A DNA stretch of 64,000 bases, taken from the NCBI GenBank assembly GCA_026874595.1, contig CM049322.1:3705900-3769899 (forward strand), written 5' to 3'. Both the position numbers and the translations under genes were made by a program. This stretch comes from Sipunculus nudus. Lineage: Eukaryota > Annelida > Sipuncula > Golfingiida > Sipunculidae. This document shows, piece after piece, positions 1-12,000 of this stretch. The notes under the pieces were generated by a model. The model saw only the letters and a list, made by a program, of their open reading frames with translations, had not been told where the DNA came from and made no database searches. Position 1 is the first letter of the stretch; each line of letters opens with the position of its first letter.

Positions 1-1061
1 TATGAATATACAACACAATATACACTCGTTATATGGTCATATAAAACATAGTTATATGCATGATACGTTTTACATTTTAACTGAAATATAAAACATGAAC
101 AACAAAATTAAATATTTTGTTGATAAAGATATGTAATTATTTTAAATATTGTTATTAAATATTGAAATGGCTTGATTTTATTGTTTTTAAATATTGAAAT
201 GGCTTGTTGAACAATGCATATTTAAAAGTATGAACGGAAATATTCTGATACCCTGTTAGGTATTATGTTCAATCCTTTTCAACAAATTATAAGGGAATGT
301 TGACCGTGTTCATTGCATCTGTAACAATGATTTTTTTTTACAGTACGGGCGGAAATATTCTGATATCCTTGAAACTTTTATTTATTAGGTTCAATTCTTT
401 TCATCAAATTTAGATAAATTTGACCGTGTTCATTTTCATGCAAAGCCAATGTTTGTATGTATATTTAGTTTGTTAGGGCATTAATCTTGAACTTATCACT
501 GTGAAAACAGTTTTATCATTAAGGAAAAAAAATATCTACTTGATATCCATTTCCTTCTTGCATAGGCTATAATTTACATCGTGGCCTGGCACACATTGTA
601 TACACTGCGTTTGTAGCTCTGAATGAAGAACACCTCTGCCAATCACTCTACCTCTTACATAAAATAAATATAAAAAAAATCATGGCATGTCCAAGCATCC
701 CTGATAAAATGAATGTAAATATACACTACACCTGACGTGGTTTGGTATTCTATAATGTCCACTAATTTTATAAGCCCGTTGGCCTCACTTTGCTCGTGCG
801 AGTCAGGGTGCGTCTTTGATACAGATATTTTTTATCAGTGGTCGTTACCCGGGCGCCTGAGGCCCTGATTCAGAGTAGTCCACGCTGGTAAAGTGCGAAA
901 CACAGAGGTCATCAGGTGCATGTTGCCTGTGTACAGACGACCTGAACGTAAACATCAGGCTGGTCATGTTTATGTCAGGATTATTACTGTTACCGGGATT
1001 TAAAATGGATTACGATTTGAACAGTTCTGTCATGGCGGTCTGAGATAAGTAAAAGATTTGT
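1..1061 (-). other. 3' flank or 3' UTR of the CARD-NACHT gene, duplicated near 53.56-54.44 kb
   Basis: The sequence from the stop codon to the window start is clearly similar to 53560-54437 in the same orientation, so the duplication extends beyond the coding exon. The block at about 885-1045 is the best conserved. Directly after the stop (minus strand), both copies have a pyrimidine-rich CTCAG|ACCGCC that looks like a splice acceptor. Possible minus-strand AATAAA signals lie around 376-386. A short internal duplication containing the words AAATATTGAAATGGCTTG is at about 150-210. Confidence 0.5.
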
Positions 1062-3008
1062 TTATATCTTCAGCTTCAGATCAGGACATTTTATTGCCAG
1101 CGTCTGTTTTATTTTCTCCCTCACACGGTCAGATATTTTTCTGTTAGCTGACATATTTAATGTCCTAAGACCTGACAGTTTTTCTGTTCTGTTTACCAGA
1201 TCTTCCATGTTGTCATCCATGTGGTTATGTTGTACCTCGAGGTTGATGAGTTTATGACAGTCTGGTAGTTTGTCCAGCACTGACCAGAACTTCTGTGATG
1301 TGAGGCGGCAGTCACTGAGTTTGAGAGTAATCAGATGTGTGTCAGGCAGACATTCTGTTAGCGAGTGGACAGAAACCATGGTCAGGGGGGTCAACGCAAA
1401 CTCTAAATGACCAAGAGTCTTTAAATGTCTGACTGCTCTTATTACAGCCAGCAGGTCAGGAGAAGTGTCATCCTCATCATCATCATCACCACGCCACAGT
1501 GTCCCTCCAGATCTAGTCAGCAGGTTAAACTGCTGCACTTTGAGTGTTTGTATCGGGAAGTGTGTGAGTATCAGGTCAAGTTCCTGTGTCATGTAACTCT
1601 CATCAACAGAACAAAGTGGACCAGACGACCAGCAATACAACCAGAGCCATGTTAATGATGGAGCATTTAAATGTTGTAGTAGACGGAAATATCTCTCATC
1701 AGGTGACCACAGTGTAAGCTTATTTAGCTTGTCAGCTTTCATGGAGAGGTATTTAACATAAACCTGGGCTGGATATTTGTCTCTGATCTCTAACCACATC
1801 ACCTCAGGTAGGACCAGGTCAGCCTTGGGATTTTCTGATAAATAACTGATCTGTAGTGAGGTGTACATCACCGCCATGTTGTCATCACCACTTATGATAT
1901 TTACTATTTGATCCTTTATGTCCCCTCCACCCAGACTAGATAAAAATGTGATGAGCATGGCCGACTCTCTGAATGCCTGGGGCGAGTTACAAAAATGAAG
2001 TAAAAGTTCATTTTGTTTTGATTCATCACAATTGACAATAAAATAAGCCACAAACCACTCTTGAATGGTTTTATGGAGAAAGGAAACAGTTTTTTCTCTG
2101 GTAGAATGTTCTTCTTTTAAAAATCCAAGTTCCCAGGATTCCTGACTGATTGTCTTCATTACGTCATCATACTGGAATGTCAGTTCAAGCCTGCTTTTCA
2201 TCATCCCACGTGTTGCTATCTCTCCTAATTGCATAAAGCATTTATGATATTTTTGCAGAACCTCTGATAATTTGCTAGTAGGTATTTTTTTCCTTTTCTC
2301 AAATCTGCAACATGAATATTTAATAAAATCCTCATAAAATCCTCCAAATGTGTTCGCTAGTTGTTTTGTCTCCTCCCATAAACAACACATCAACAACAAT
2401 ATGGCCGGGTATCGGCTCAGATGTGTTAAATCTTCTGATTGTTTTATTTTCTGTAAAAGTCTCTCTCCTTCCCCTCTGGTCTCTGGGTCTTGAAATGATT
2501 TCTGTACATACTCAGTGACGCCCTCTGGTGAGAATCCCCGGAGTGACACCTCAGTCTCAGGAACATCATTTTGTTCAATAAAATGTGAGTCTGATGAATG
2601 TCTGGATGTTATGAATATCTGAGCGTATGGTAAATGTTGTCTGTGAGCGAGGCGTGTAATGTCGTCAGATGTTGTCTCTCTGTATTCGTCATAGCCGTCT
2701 AGCAGGAACAAAGTTGATGACTGGTTATCTTTGATAAGTTCACATAACTCCTCAGCATCTGTCATCTCAAGCTTCAGCTGTTCTTTTATTACATCCACTA
2801 ACGTCTGCTTAATCTTGACATCTCTAAGGATTATAGGAATCACATAATTGAATTTACTGAGTACCTCAATCTGTTCTGTGGTCATGTCTGTTATCTTGCC
2901 CAGGATGATGTTACTCCAGTCCACACAGATTCTACGTGAGATGGTAGACTTCCCGACACCTGGCTCTCCAGATAAGTACATGAAAAGGCCACGCTGGTCC
3001 GGTGCAAC
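1062..3008 (-). CDS. Coding exon 5: NACHT NTPase, winged helix and C-terminal LRRs
   Basis: Acceptor TTTTTTTTCAG ends at 3009; the exon starts GTT GCA CCG in phase 0 and ends at the TAA at 1064-1062, giving 648 residues. The upstream open frame to 3095 is intron. Walker A is GEPGVGKST, Walker B TLFLLDGYDEY, the arginine sensor IFITSRHSS; RGFSPEGVTEYV and LSRYPAILLLMC are typical of the helical parts, and FLHKTIQEWFVAYF is the conserved winged-helix motif. A short acidic run (GDDDDEDD) precedes the LRR region, where LITLKLSDCRLTS, LINLEVQHNHMDD and LRTLNMSANRKIS are recognisable repeats. Single-exon NACHT coding is common in invertebrate NLR expansions. Confidence 0.88.
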   Translation of the reverse strand, partial: VAPDQRGLFMYLSGEPGVGKSTISRRICVDWSNIILGKITDMTTEQIEVLSKFNYVIPIILRDVKIKQTLVDVIKEQLKLEMTDAEELCELIKDNQSSTLFLLDGYDEYRETTSDDITRLAHRQHLPYAQIFITSRHSSDSHFIEQNDVPETEVSLRGFSPEGVTEYVQKSFQDPETRGEGERLLQKIKQSEDLTHLSRYPAILLLMCCLWEETKQLANTFGGFYEDFIKYSCCRFEKRKKIPTSKLSEVLQKYHKCFMQLGEIATRGMMKSRLELTFQYDDVMKTISQESWELGFLKEEHSTREKTVSFLHKTIQEWFVAYFIVNCDESKQNELLLHFCNSPQAFRESAMLITFLSSLGGGDIKDQIVNIISGDDNMAVMYTSLQISYLSENPKADLVLPEVMWLEIRDKYPAQVYVKYLSMKADKLNKLTLWSPDERYFRLLQHLNAPSLTWLWLYCWSSGPLCSVDESYMTQELDLILTHFPIQTLKVQQFNLLTRSGGTLWRGDDDDEDDTSPDLLAVIRAVRHLKTLGHLEFALTPLTMVSVHSLTECLPDTHLITLKLSDCRLTSQKFWSVLDKLPDCHKLINLEVQHNHMDDNMEDLVNRTEKLSGLRTLNMSANRKISDRVREKIKQTLAIKCPDLKLKI

Positions 3009-6000
3009 CTGAAAAAAAATATATTTTCTGCATATTGATCGAATGCATGACCCTATTAAACGTTTAAAACTATTTTTTCCATTGCCTTTTACCAATTCCT
3101 CAGCTTTATTATATGTTTTTCTTATATTTTATGAAAGTATATAGTTAAGACTGCTTAAACCAGTTTCACACAAATAAATAAACAAAATGAGACAACTGTG
3201 GATTTAAAAATATTGTGAGAATTATTTTAGAAACGACGAAGAAAGAGCAAATATCGTTGCAAATAATATGGACTGGATCAAATTCCAGATCCACCCTTCA
3301 AAAGTAAGACGTATACCATAAACATTCATTTTTCCAAGGTCAGCCCTTAAAAAATTCTTTGAATTAGTGATGAGGTACAATGATTTTATTTTATACTGAT
3401 GACGTAAGACATATTTTTCAGCTACCACAGACTTGGTAGTATGACAATGTATAAACACAGAATGCTCAAGGGCATTTCCGTGAACAACTTTCAAGTAAAA
3501 CTTTCTCAATTTGCAGATGACACTACATGCTTTGTTGACGATGTAGAATCCGATTAACTGGCTCTCGAAACAAAATCTTTTGAAATGTATTCTGGTCTAA
3601 AAGTAACTATGGATAAGACAGAGGCCAAGTGGGTAGAGAGCAGAGCAGGTAGGGAAGATGGTGATCTCCCAGTCATATGGTTTAAAAGAAACTTTAAAAC
3701 ACTAGGTACTTAAATACGTGACAATTGACATGAACGAATGGAACATAATATAAAAGAAAATATACGAAAACTGAATAATAAGTCTATATATCTGGCAATG
3801 CAGAGCACTTACCAATCGAGGAAGAACTTTAATAACTTAAACTCTAGGACTTTCTCAAATAATTTACTATATGTCAGTTTGGCATGTTACAGATGAGTAA
3901 TTAAAGGAAACCTTAAATTTATAATGTATAATTGCATTTACAAGGAAAAATTCAACACCTAAAATCAAATACGTCATGATAAAAAAATATAATGGAATAA
4001 GGTTTATTGAAACACAAGTCATTAAGACTTAATTGGATAAAAAGAATCTTTAACATTTCAATGCCATTTATAGCAATTTTTTTAATGTATAGCTTGAAAA
4101 AATTACATGGATGTAAAAGATCTTTTTTTTTGAGTCGGTGTAGATTCAAACTCCCGCCCATCATCCCACCGTTAGGGCCATCACCAATACTGTAGTAGAT
4201 TTCAAATCTAGAGTGCCAACTGCAAACACTGAGGACTTAAAAAAGGAAATAATACAGTACACTCAATTTATCACCATACTTAAGACAAGTTTATTTTTAT
4301 AAACACTGGCAAAAATATGGTATAAAGAGTATCAAAGATATTGTCAATGACAAAGGGTATTTCCTCAAGGCCCCTGACTTGGAACAGGGGTACTTACGAG
4401 CCCTATAGCTCAAGGGATCTTGGTAACAGAGAACTTCAGGTTTTTTAGGTTTCCAAGGAGATTTTTCATGGGCCTATCTGGATGTCAAGTTAGAAGATTC
4501 AAGGTTAAATTGTTAAGATCTGTGCCCTGTTAACGGACGACCGCATCGTTGAAGCTCTCGAAATAGAGAAAAAAATGCGTTAACATTCAAAAAAGGTGTC
4601 GCTACCATCTGCAGGAACTGATGAAACATTGCTTGGTGAATATGCATGCAAGGAATCATCGTGATCAATGCATTAGTTGCTCAGACACTGGGGCTTTTGT
4701 ATGAAATTTTAATTATCCTGTTCAGGTACTTCTGAACTCAATAACACGGAGCATAAAAATAAAAGAGACCTAATTCCAGGTTTCAAAGAAGATTTTACTG
4801 GATCTCCCTGGATATTAATCAAGAAGATCCTAGGTTACGATTTAACGTACGACCACATCTTTGAAGGTCGCAACAAAGATTCGAAGAAAAATCCAGGTGG
4901 CGTTACCATTCTGTAGGATCTTATGAAACAATCCATGGTGAGTATGCATGTATCAAAACTCATTATTTTTGTGGGTAGTTCTGGGCCATATAGCTCGTAG
5001 GATAAGGGTAACAGAGTCATGATTTCAGGTTATTAAGGGGGTTTTTCCTGGACCTCCCTAAATATTAATTTAGTAGTTTGAACGTCTATCAGTTATGATT
5101 TGTGCCCTGTTAACGGACACACAGACAGCGGACGGACGAAGGACAAAGAGTGATTGCTTTAGCTCGGCTGAATAATAAAAATAATACCCTGAATTGGTTT
5201 GGTAAATTTGTTGTTCATTTTCATGAAATAAGATTTTAGGGTCATTCAGACGAATGATTACATAACAGGGTGGGGTTAGATTTTCAGGGGTAGGGAGTTA
5301 TTCCAACTAAGGTGCCTCCCCAATAGGAAAGTCTTCATAGCTATGGTGGGGTTAGATTTTCGGTTACTAAACAGGAGTATCGTTATAGCAGGGGAGGGGT
5401 AGCGTTTATTTGGGTTGGGGTGGGTGAAGGAGCAGACGTTATGATGTTGATGGCAGGAAGCAGACAGTGGGGCTATTGATACCAGGAAACAGAATGTTGG
5501 TGTGAGCAAACAGAAAGTTTTGCTGATATTCGTATCAGGAAGCAGACATTGACGATGTTGTGGTCATGAAGCAGACTGTGATGATGTTTATGTGAGGATG
5601 CAAGCAGTGATGTTGTTCATGAGAAAGAACACAGTGGTTATGATGATGTGTGTAAGCTGAACGGGAAGCAATCAGTGATGTTGTTCATGAGAAGAAACAC
5701 GCAGTGGTTATGATGATGTGTGTAAGCCGAACGTGATGATGCTGGTCGGAGGAAGCAGATAACGATGATGCTGATGGCAGGAAACAGGATGTGATTATGT
5801 TAATTTCAGGAAATAGACAGTGATGATGTTGATGCCATTGAGCAGTGATGCTGGAATTGTCTTAAGACAGACATTATTGATGTTTACGTCTGATATTACA
5901 GTGATGATAAAGATTTGTTTAGTGATTAAGAATATGTATAGGTATCAGGATACAGATTTGATATATCTGTCAAGCAGTAAATGTGATGTAAACAGAAAGA

Positions 6001-9000
6001 TAAATCAAGACTAAGGAAGCTGTGGTCACTCACTGATGCTTCAAGACAGTAAAATAATAGTGAATATGAGGGCTTAAAAGTTTACCGAACGTGTTTTGTA
6101 AAAGGGATGGGTCCATGCCCTGTTGGTGGCACTGTCTATTGAATGGGGATGAAGGTATCCTTATTGATTTCAGGTTTAATATACACGGGGTTTAGGAATA
6201 ATCCAGAAGTCATAACATGTCGGTAAGGCATTAACGTTAATCTCTGAGGTTCAAGCGAGATTTCACCATTATACCATTGAGGCACCGGCGGGTTTCGAAC
6301 CAATGTGTACAGCTCCGAAGTCTAACGCCTAAACCACTAGGCCACGTCCTACGACCGCAGGTATTATGTAGGTATGAAAATGATCATATAGATAAATGGT
6401 GTTATTTGTACAAAATGACCCATTTTGTGTAATGATCCGATGATGTCAGGATATGATTGTGATAATATTTGCAACTACAGGAACTTGTAGCTGTATTCAT
6501 CTATAAACAATAACGGTGACATGACATGACCATCATGGAAGTGGTTACTGTGATAGGGAATGAACATGGTACAGGTTTATATAGGGGATATGCTTTTTAA
6601 AGTGATAACGGGAGGGAGTAAAAGAAATTTATATTTTGTTAACAGTGAGTGGAAAACGGCATCAGTGAGTAAATAAAGCTTACCATATGAATATTACTGA
6701 CCATATGTAAATAATTTAAGGAGGCATTAGTAGTTATAGGGAGAGGAACATGCCAGAGGGGTTCACAGAATGTAGAAGCAGAACAAAGGGAGTTAGAAGC
6801 TCTATATAAGTGACAGGGAGCTGGTACAATATTTGTAGACGTTAGTATAGCTCAGAACTTAGAAACATACAAAACGAGTACGAGTCCCTATATTAGTGAC
6901 AGGGAGTTGATTCAGTCCTTACCTCTGAGAAAATCTCAGTGTAGCTGGCAAGGCGATGAGGCTTCTTACGATGAATTCCTTTTATTCTGACCCAAATCAA
7001 CTCCACGTAGAGCTCATCCATAAGGACTGACACGTGCTTGTCATACCAGCACCATAGGTCAATCTTGTTGTAAAATTTCAGAGATGTCCCAGCCAGTAGA
7101 CGCTGTAGGCGTCTGGTGTCAGGCTTATCTCCTGACAAGGCGGTGCGTCCCATTCCTGTCGTTAAAAAAAAACACATTTTTTTTTTGCTCCCTGAAACGG
7201 TGCATGTTTCAATTTCAAGATTTCGGATTGCCTCTTCCCAGAGATGAAAGAGAGAACAAATTAAGGATTAACATAAGACAAGTCCAACGAAATGATATAT
7301 CTTACATTATCTCATATGATATATCTTAAGATCACATATGACATATGTCACTGTTCAAGGGTGAAAACGCTACATTCAAGAGTGTATGTGTACAATCACA
7401 CATACAATCCATGATTCGTGGAGCTCAGCTGATTTTTGTAGATTGTTAGAATATGCAAAGAAGTTTTATTTTTCTATCTTTTTAATCGCACTTGGAAAGC
7501 TAAGAGTGAATGGAGCTGCTACTTCATGATCTCGACTTGATACAAACCTATGTTTTTCAGGCTCAGATTTTTTAACATAGGTTTTAAGTACAATGGCGGG
7601 ATTGCTGTGTCACGATCAACCTCAGGCAGTGACGCTGACCGCACAAGGAAGAAACTCATCAACAGTTCAAGTATAAAATTAAAAATCTGTCAAATTCTTC
7701 GACGTTAACTTAGACAAACAACGGACTACGCAAACCATACAGGAAACCCAATAACCAAACAACCTATATACGTCACCAATGAAACCACCTTCCAGCTATC
7801 ATTATAAACCTACCGCAGACGAAATGCTTATTCTACTTAAATTAATAAATTTGAAAATTTAAAACTTTAAATTAAAAGGGCATCATTATCGTTTGGTCAA
7901 CTCATTTCCACTTTCTTTTTTTTTATAATATTAACATGTTTATTACGGTCTCTTAGTTGAGATACTGATCCATACACAAATATGTGCTACTAAGAGACCC
8001 CTACATGTTTCATGTAGTCAATAGAAGTACATAGTTAACTCCAAATGTACCAAATGTGTGTATTGTGCACATGTCTGAATTTTCGAGCCGAAATGATATT
8101 TTTAGTTGTCTTGAGGTCAGTCAAAGAAGGGCCCAAATATCCAAATAACTTAGGAATAGTTACATCCATTATTTACGTTAATCGTTAGTGCGAATTAGCT
8201 ATATGTGACGCAATCTGTGACGTTTTAGTGGTGGAATTTTAGTTCACTCTCACTTCAGCTAGTATGCATAATGAAGCACAGATTCAGCATTAGAATTCCG
8301 GGTTTCCTGTTTTATGATAAATCTGAGTAAACCAGGGATACTTATATAGAAAATGTCAGGGATTTTATTGAGAATGAAAATTAACAATGATCAATATTAA
8401 CCTTGATTTTTTTTATCTATAACCATGGGCGCCTTACGTAAAATTTGTTACATTATGTTATGGATTTATCCAACAAAATTATCCGCAGCAGTTTATCTTA
8501 TATTTCCATAAGGCACATAGTTGTGTTTAATGAAAGGTAAAACGTACAGCTTGCCACTAAAAGCTGTTTAAGACACAAGTGTAAGCAAGAGTACCCTAAA
8601 AGTTTATTCCAAGTAACCCATTTTAATCTGTTATACACGGTAAGGCCATGAATGAGGACATACGATTGATCATTTTGAACTGATGTTACAATATGAAGCG
8701 ATGTGGATATCACTTAATCTGATGAAAAAAATCTAATGTGGATTTTCTAAGGATACATATTTCCTAAAGACATTCTTACCTTTTCTAATTTTCTGGACGA
8801 CGTGTTTGTGGTGATGATTTTCCAAACAGTTGATAAATGTCTGCCATTCGTTACCGGACCTTCTCCATAATTGATCTAACAAAGCTGATACGCGCTGATC
8901 ATTGGTGGAATTTGTTTGCTGCAATTACAGAAAACAGTGCCATTATTAAGAACACCTTTGTTTTGAGATTTATAAATATAAATCCCTTCTGTCTATCTGC

Positions 9001-12000
9001 CTATTGATACTTTAAATTTTGTCGGCTGAATCTGTGCTTCATTATGCATGCTAGCTGAAGTGAGAGTGAAACTAAAATTCCAGCACTAAAACGTCATAGA
9101 TTGCACATTGACAAAACCAATTCAGGGTATTATATTTTTTATTCAGCTGAGCTAATGCAATCACTCTTTGTCCTTCGTCCGTCCGCTGTCTGTATGTCCG
9201 TTAACAGGGCACAAATTATAACTGATAGACGTTCAAACTACTAAATTAATATTCAGGGAGGTCCAGGAAAAACCTCCTTAATAACCTGAAATTATGTCTC
9301 TGTTACCCTTATCCTACGAGCTATGGGGCTCAGAGCTACCCACAAAAATAATAAGAGTTTTGATACATGCATATTCACCATTGATTGTTTCATAAGATCC
9401 TACAGAATGGTAACGCCACCTGGATTTTTTTTCGAGTCTTCAAAGATGTGTTCGCATGCGGGTGACCCATATAGTTCGGATAAACGCATGCACCTTTAAT
9501 TATTATTTCTTAAATTTTAGTGTAATGTGTTAAGAACATATTCTATGTAAACATTTATACTAACTGATGTGGCAGATTGAAGCTGATAAATATTGTATCT
9601 CACCATCTAGTCTTAAATGGTGACCATTTCCTGTCACTCTCAAATTAGAGCTGGCCCCGGGCCGTATCTCAATGAAGAATGGTAGTAAGTACTTTTATGA
9701 AGTCAAAAAAGCTCTCTCAGCTCAAAGATAAGGACACATACCTGCTACTGATATATACATGTAGCATCCGCATGCGGGCCCCCGCAGAATCTCAGCACTG
9801 TTGGATCCGCATGCGGGACTTACGTTAGTCGCGCGCGGGAACCCGCACGTATGGAAAGGGGACACAGATAACACGCTTGTTGGATTTCAACCGGGCGGTA
9901 TCCGCGCGGGGACCCGCGTGTATGGAAAGGCACCCTTACGGAGAATACACCGTGAATTTCCCAAGACACAGACTATCTACTACAAAGACTGCCAACAGAG
10001 ACGGCGCACACGGAATTATTTTGCCCTGAAAGTAACATCAATTGAGACGTGTGTGCTCTCTACCCAGAGTTTTCACGCTAATGTTAATCATGATGCTACA
10101 TATTAATGTACAACAAATTATCAATACTCTCATCTGGTTATTTATGTCACAGTCATCTGGTGACACCACCAGTAGTCAGGAACTGCATGATCAACATGCA
10201 CGGAAAAGATCATAGCAATCAGTGCAATATTTATTCAGATACTGGAGTCCTTGGTTCATTCTTTTAATTATTCTGGGGGTACAAAAAAGCCCCATAGCTC
10301 GGAGGATATAGACCGCAGTAACCTTACCTCCGGTTTCCAGGGATAAATTATATGCCCCATGGGTGTTTATTGTGTAAGTATAGCGTTGATGATTTGTGCC
10401 TCGTTAACTGCAGAAGGCCTTAACTGATGAAACTTTCAATCACCTGAGCTGGAAATTAAAATTAAAGTTTCTCGTAAGAAAATTGATTTGATTAATTATA
10501 TGATCAGTAATAAAGAAAGTAAAAGATTCCATTACCTTAAGTGAATCCAGCTGGGTCTGAGACATTACACCATCCTGGACCAACTGGTCAAGGATGAGTG
10601 TTTTTGTCACGTCAGTTTCCTGGATCAACCACACCCTGTTCTTGTCTATAAATCGTCGGTGTTCTTGATCTGTAAAATAAATATCGTATCACTACAAAGT
10701 CTATCATTAGTGTCGCAGGGGAGACACGTAGTTTGCCCACTTAAAAAAAAACTATACATGACACATTTACAATGTTATTACTTTTTATAACATTTCCCTT
10801 GCCTTTTGCTTTTTGAGAAATCAATTGGTTAAGTGCAAAATTAAAAAAAAAAATTAAGCGACACAACTGCAAGGATTATTAAAGGCCCAAGTAAGGACAA
10901 AATGTTGTCATTGAACATTTTCTGTTGGGAATACCAGAAAAAAATCAAACTCATATGCAATATTCATCATCAGTTAGTTTTGTCTGAGCTACCCGTCATT
11001 GTATTTAATATATACAGGGTATTTCGTATATTTGTCATGGTTATGAGCAAATACTTGACGCCTATCAGTAAGGGAAGAATCTTTGAAAAGGTGCTGTGAA
11101 GTACAACTACATCTTAGAAAGATCAAACTTAAAAAGAAAACCCAACAACTGTTCAAGCATTGTTAAGAGAATGCGCGTTTAAATGAAATCTACATTTGCT
11201 GCCTGGCGACCTTAATGACTTTCTGAGGGATCTAAATTTTGACTGCCCGCACCCAGTATTAGGGCCTAAACTAAGGGGAAAAATAATAGAAAACACGCTG
11301 CGATAAATGCTTGTGCTGCAATTATCCTATGGTCAGTAAAGCATCTCGTGTGTGGAGGTAGAACGCTATCCTACATTAATGCAATTCGTATGGTCAGCAA
11401 GTAGCGGGGCCTACAGAATGAAACGGAAAAATGGAGAAAATTGTATTAAAAATCACACTAAGTTAAACCAAAGCTTTTCTAACTGAAACCTCTTTCGAAA
11501 CTTCGAACAGATCCGTTCAAACCTTGCTGCTATACATCGTGCATGCAAAGTTTTTTTTTATGTGATGTTCCGATGCAATGAACTGTTTAAGACTTATTTT
11601 TAGACTCAATGCATCTACTTAAGTGTGGCTCCAGGAGATTGGCAGATTTTATAATAAGAATCTGCCAGCCTAAATTGACGAATTAATTGAGACATCATTC
11701 TAAGCATACACAATATTTTGTTAGGTGTGTTTCGCGTTGACAGTAATACATAATGCAACAAGTATATTTATTGTGTTAAGGACATACGAGATTATAATAC
11801 ATTATTTTCAAATATACTTAGTAGTGGTGGTAACAATAATATTGAAGTGGTAAAAATTAGTATTGAGGGTACAACAAGTATTGAGGGTATTAATGCTAGA
11901 TGGATTCACACAAGTCTTTGACCTCGAACGTTTGGCGAAAATCGTTCGCAAAGTTACTAGGGAGTTATGTATTTCATTTACATAAACACTTCAAGCCAGA

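Noticed and set aside
3009-3095. Extension of the NACHT frame to an upstream Met at 3095
   Set aside because: A T-rich acceptor at 3009 marks the exon start, and the in-phase linker exon ends exactly where needed. The upstream codons are intron.
6281-6353. Functional tRNA gene
   Set aside because: A and B boxes are perfect, but the anticodon arm and acceptor stem do not pair convincingly. Classed as a SINE head.
9801-10106. 101-residue plus-strand frame
   Set aside because: Starts in the CpG-rich repeat patch, no recognisable domain, no splice or regulatory context.
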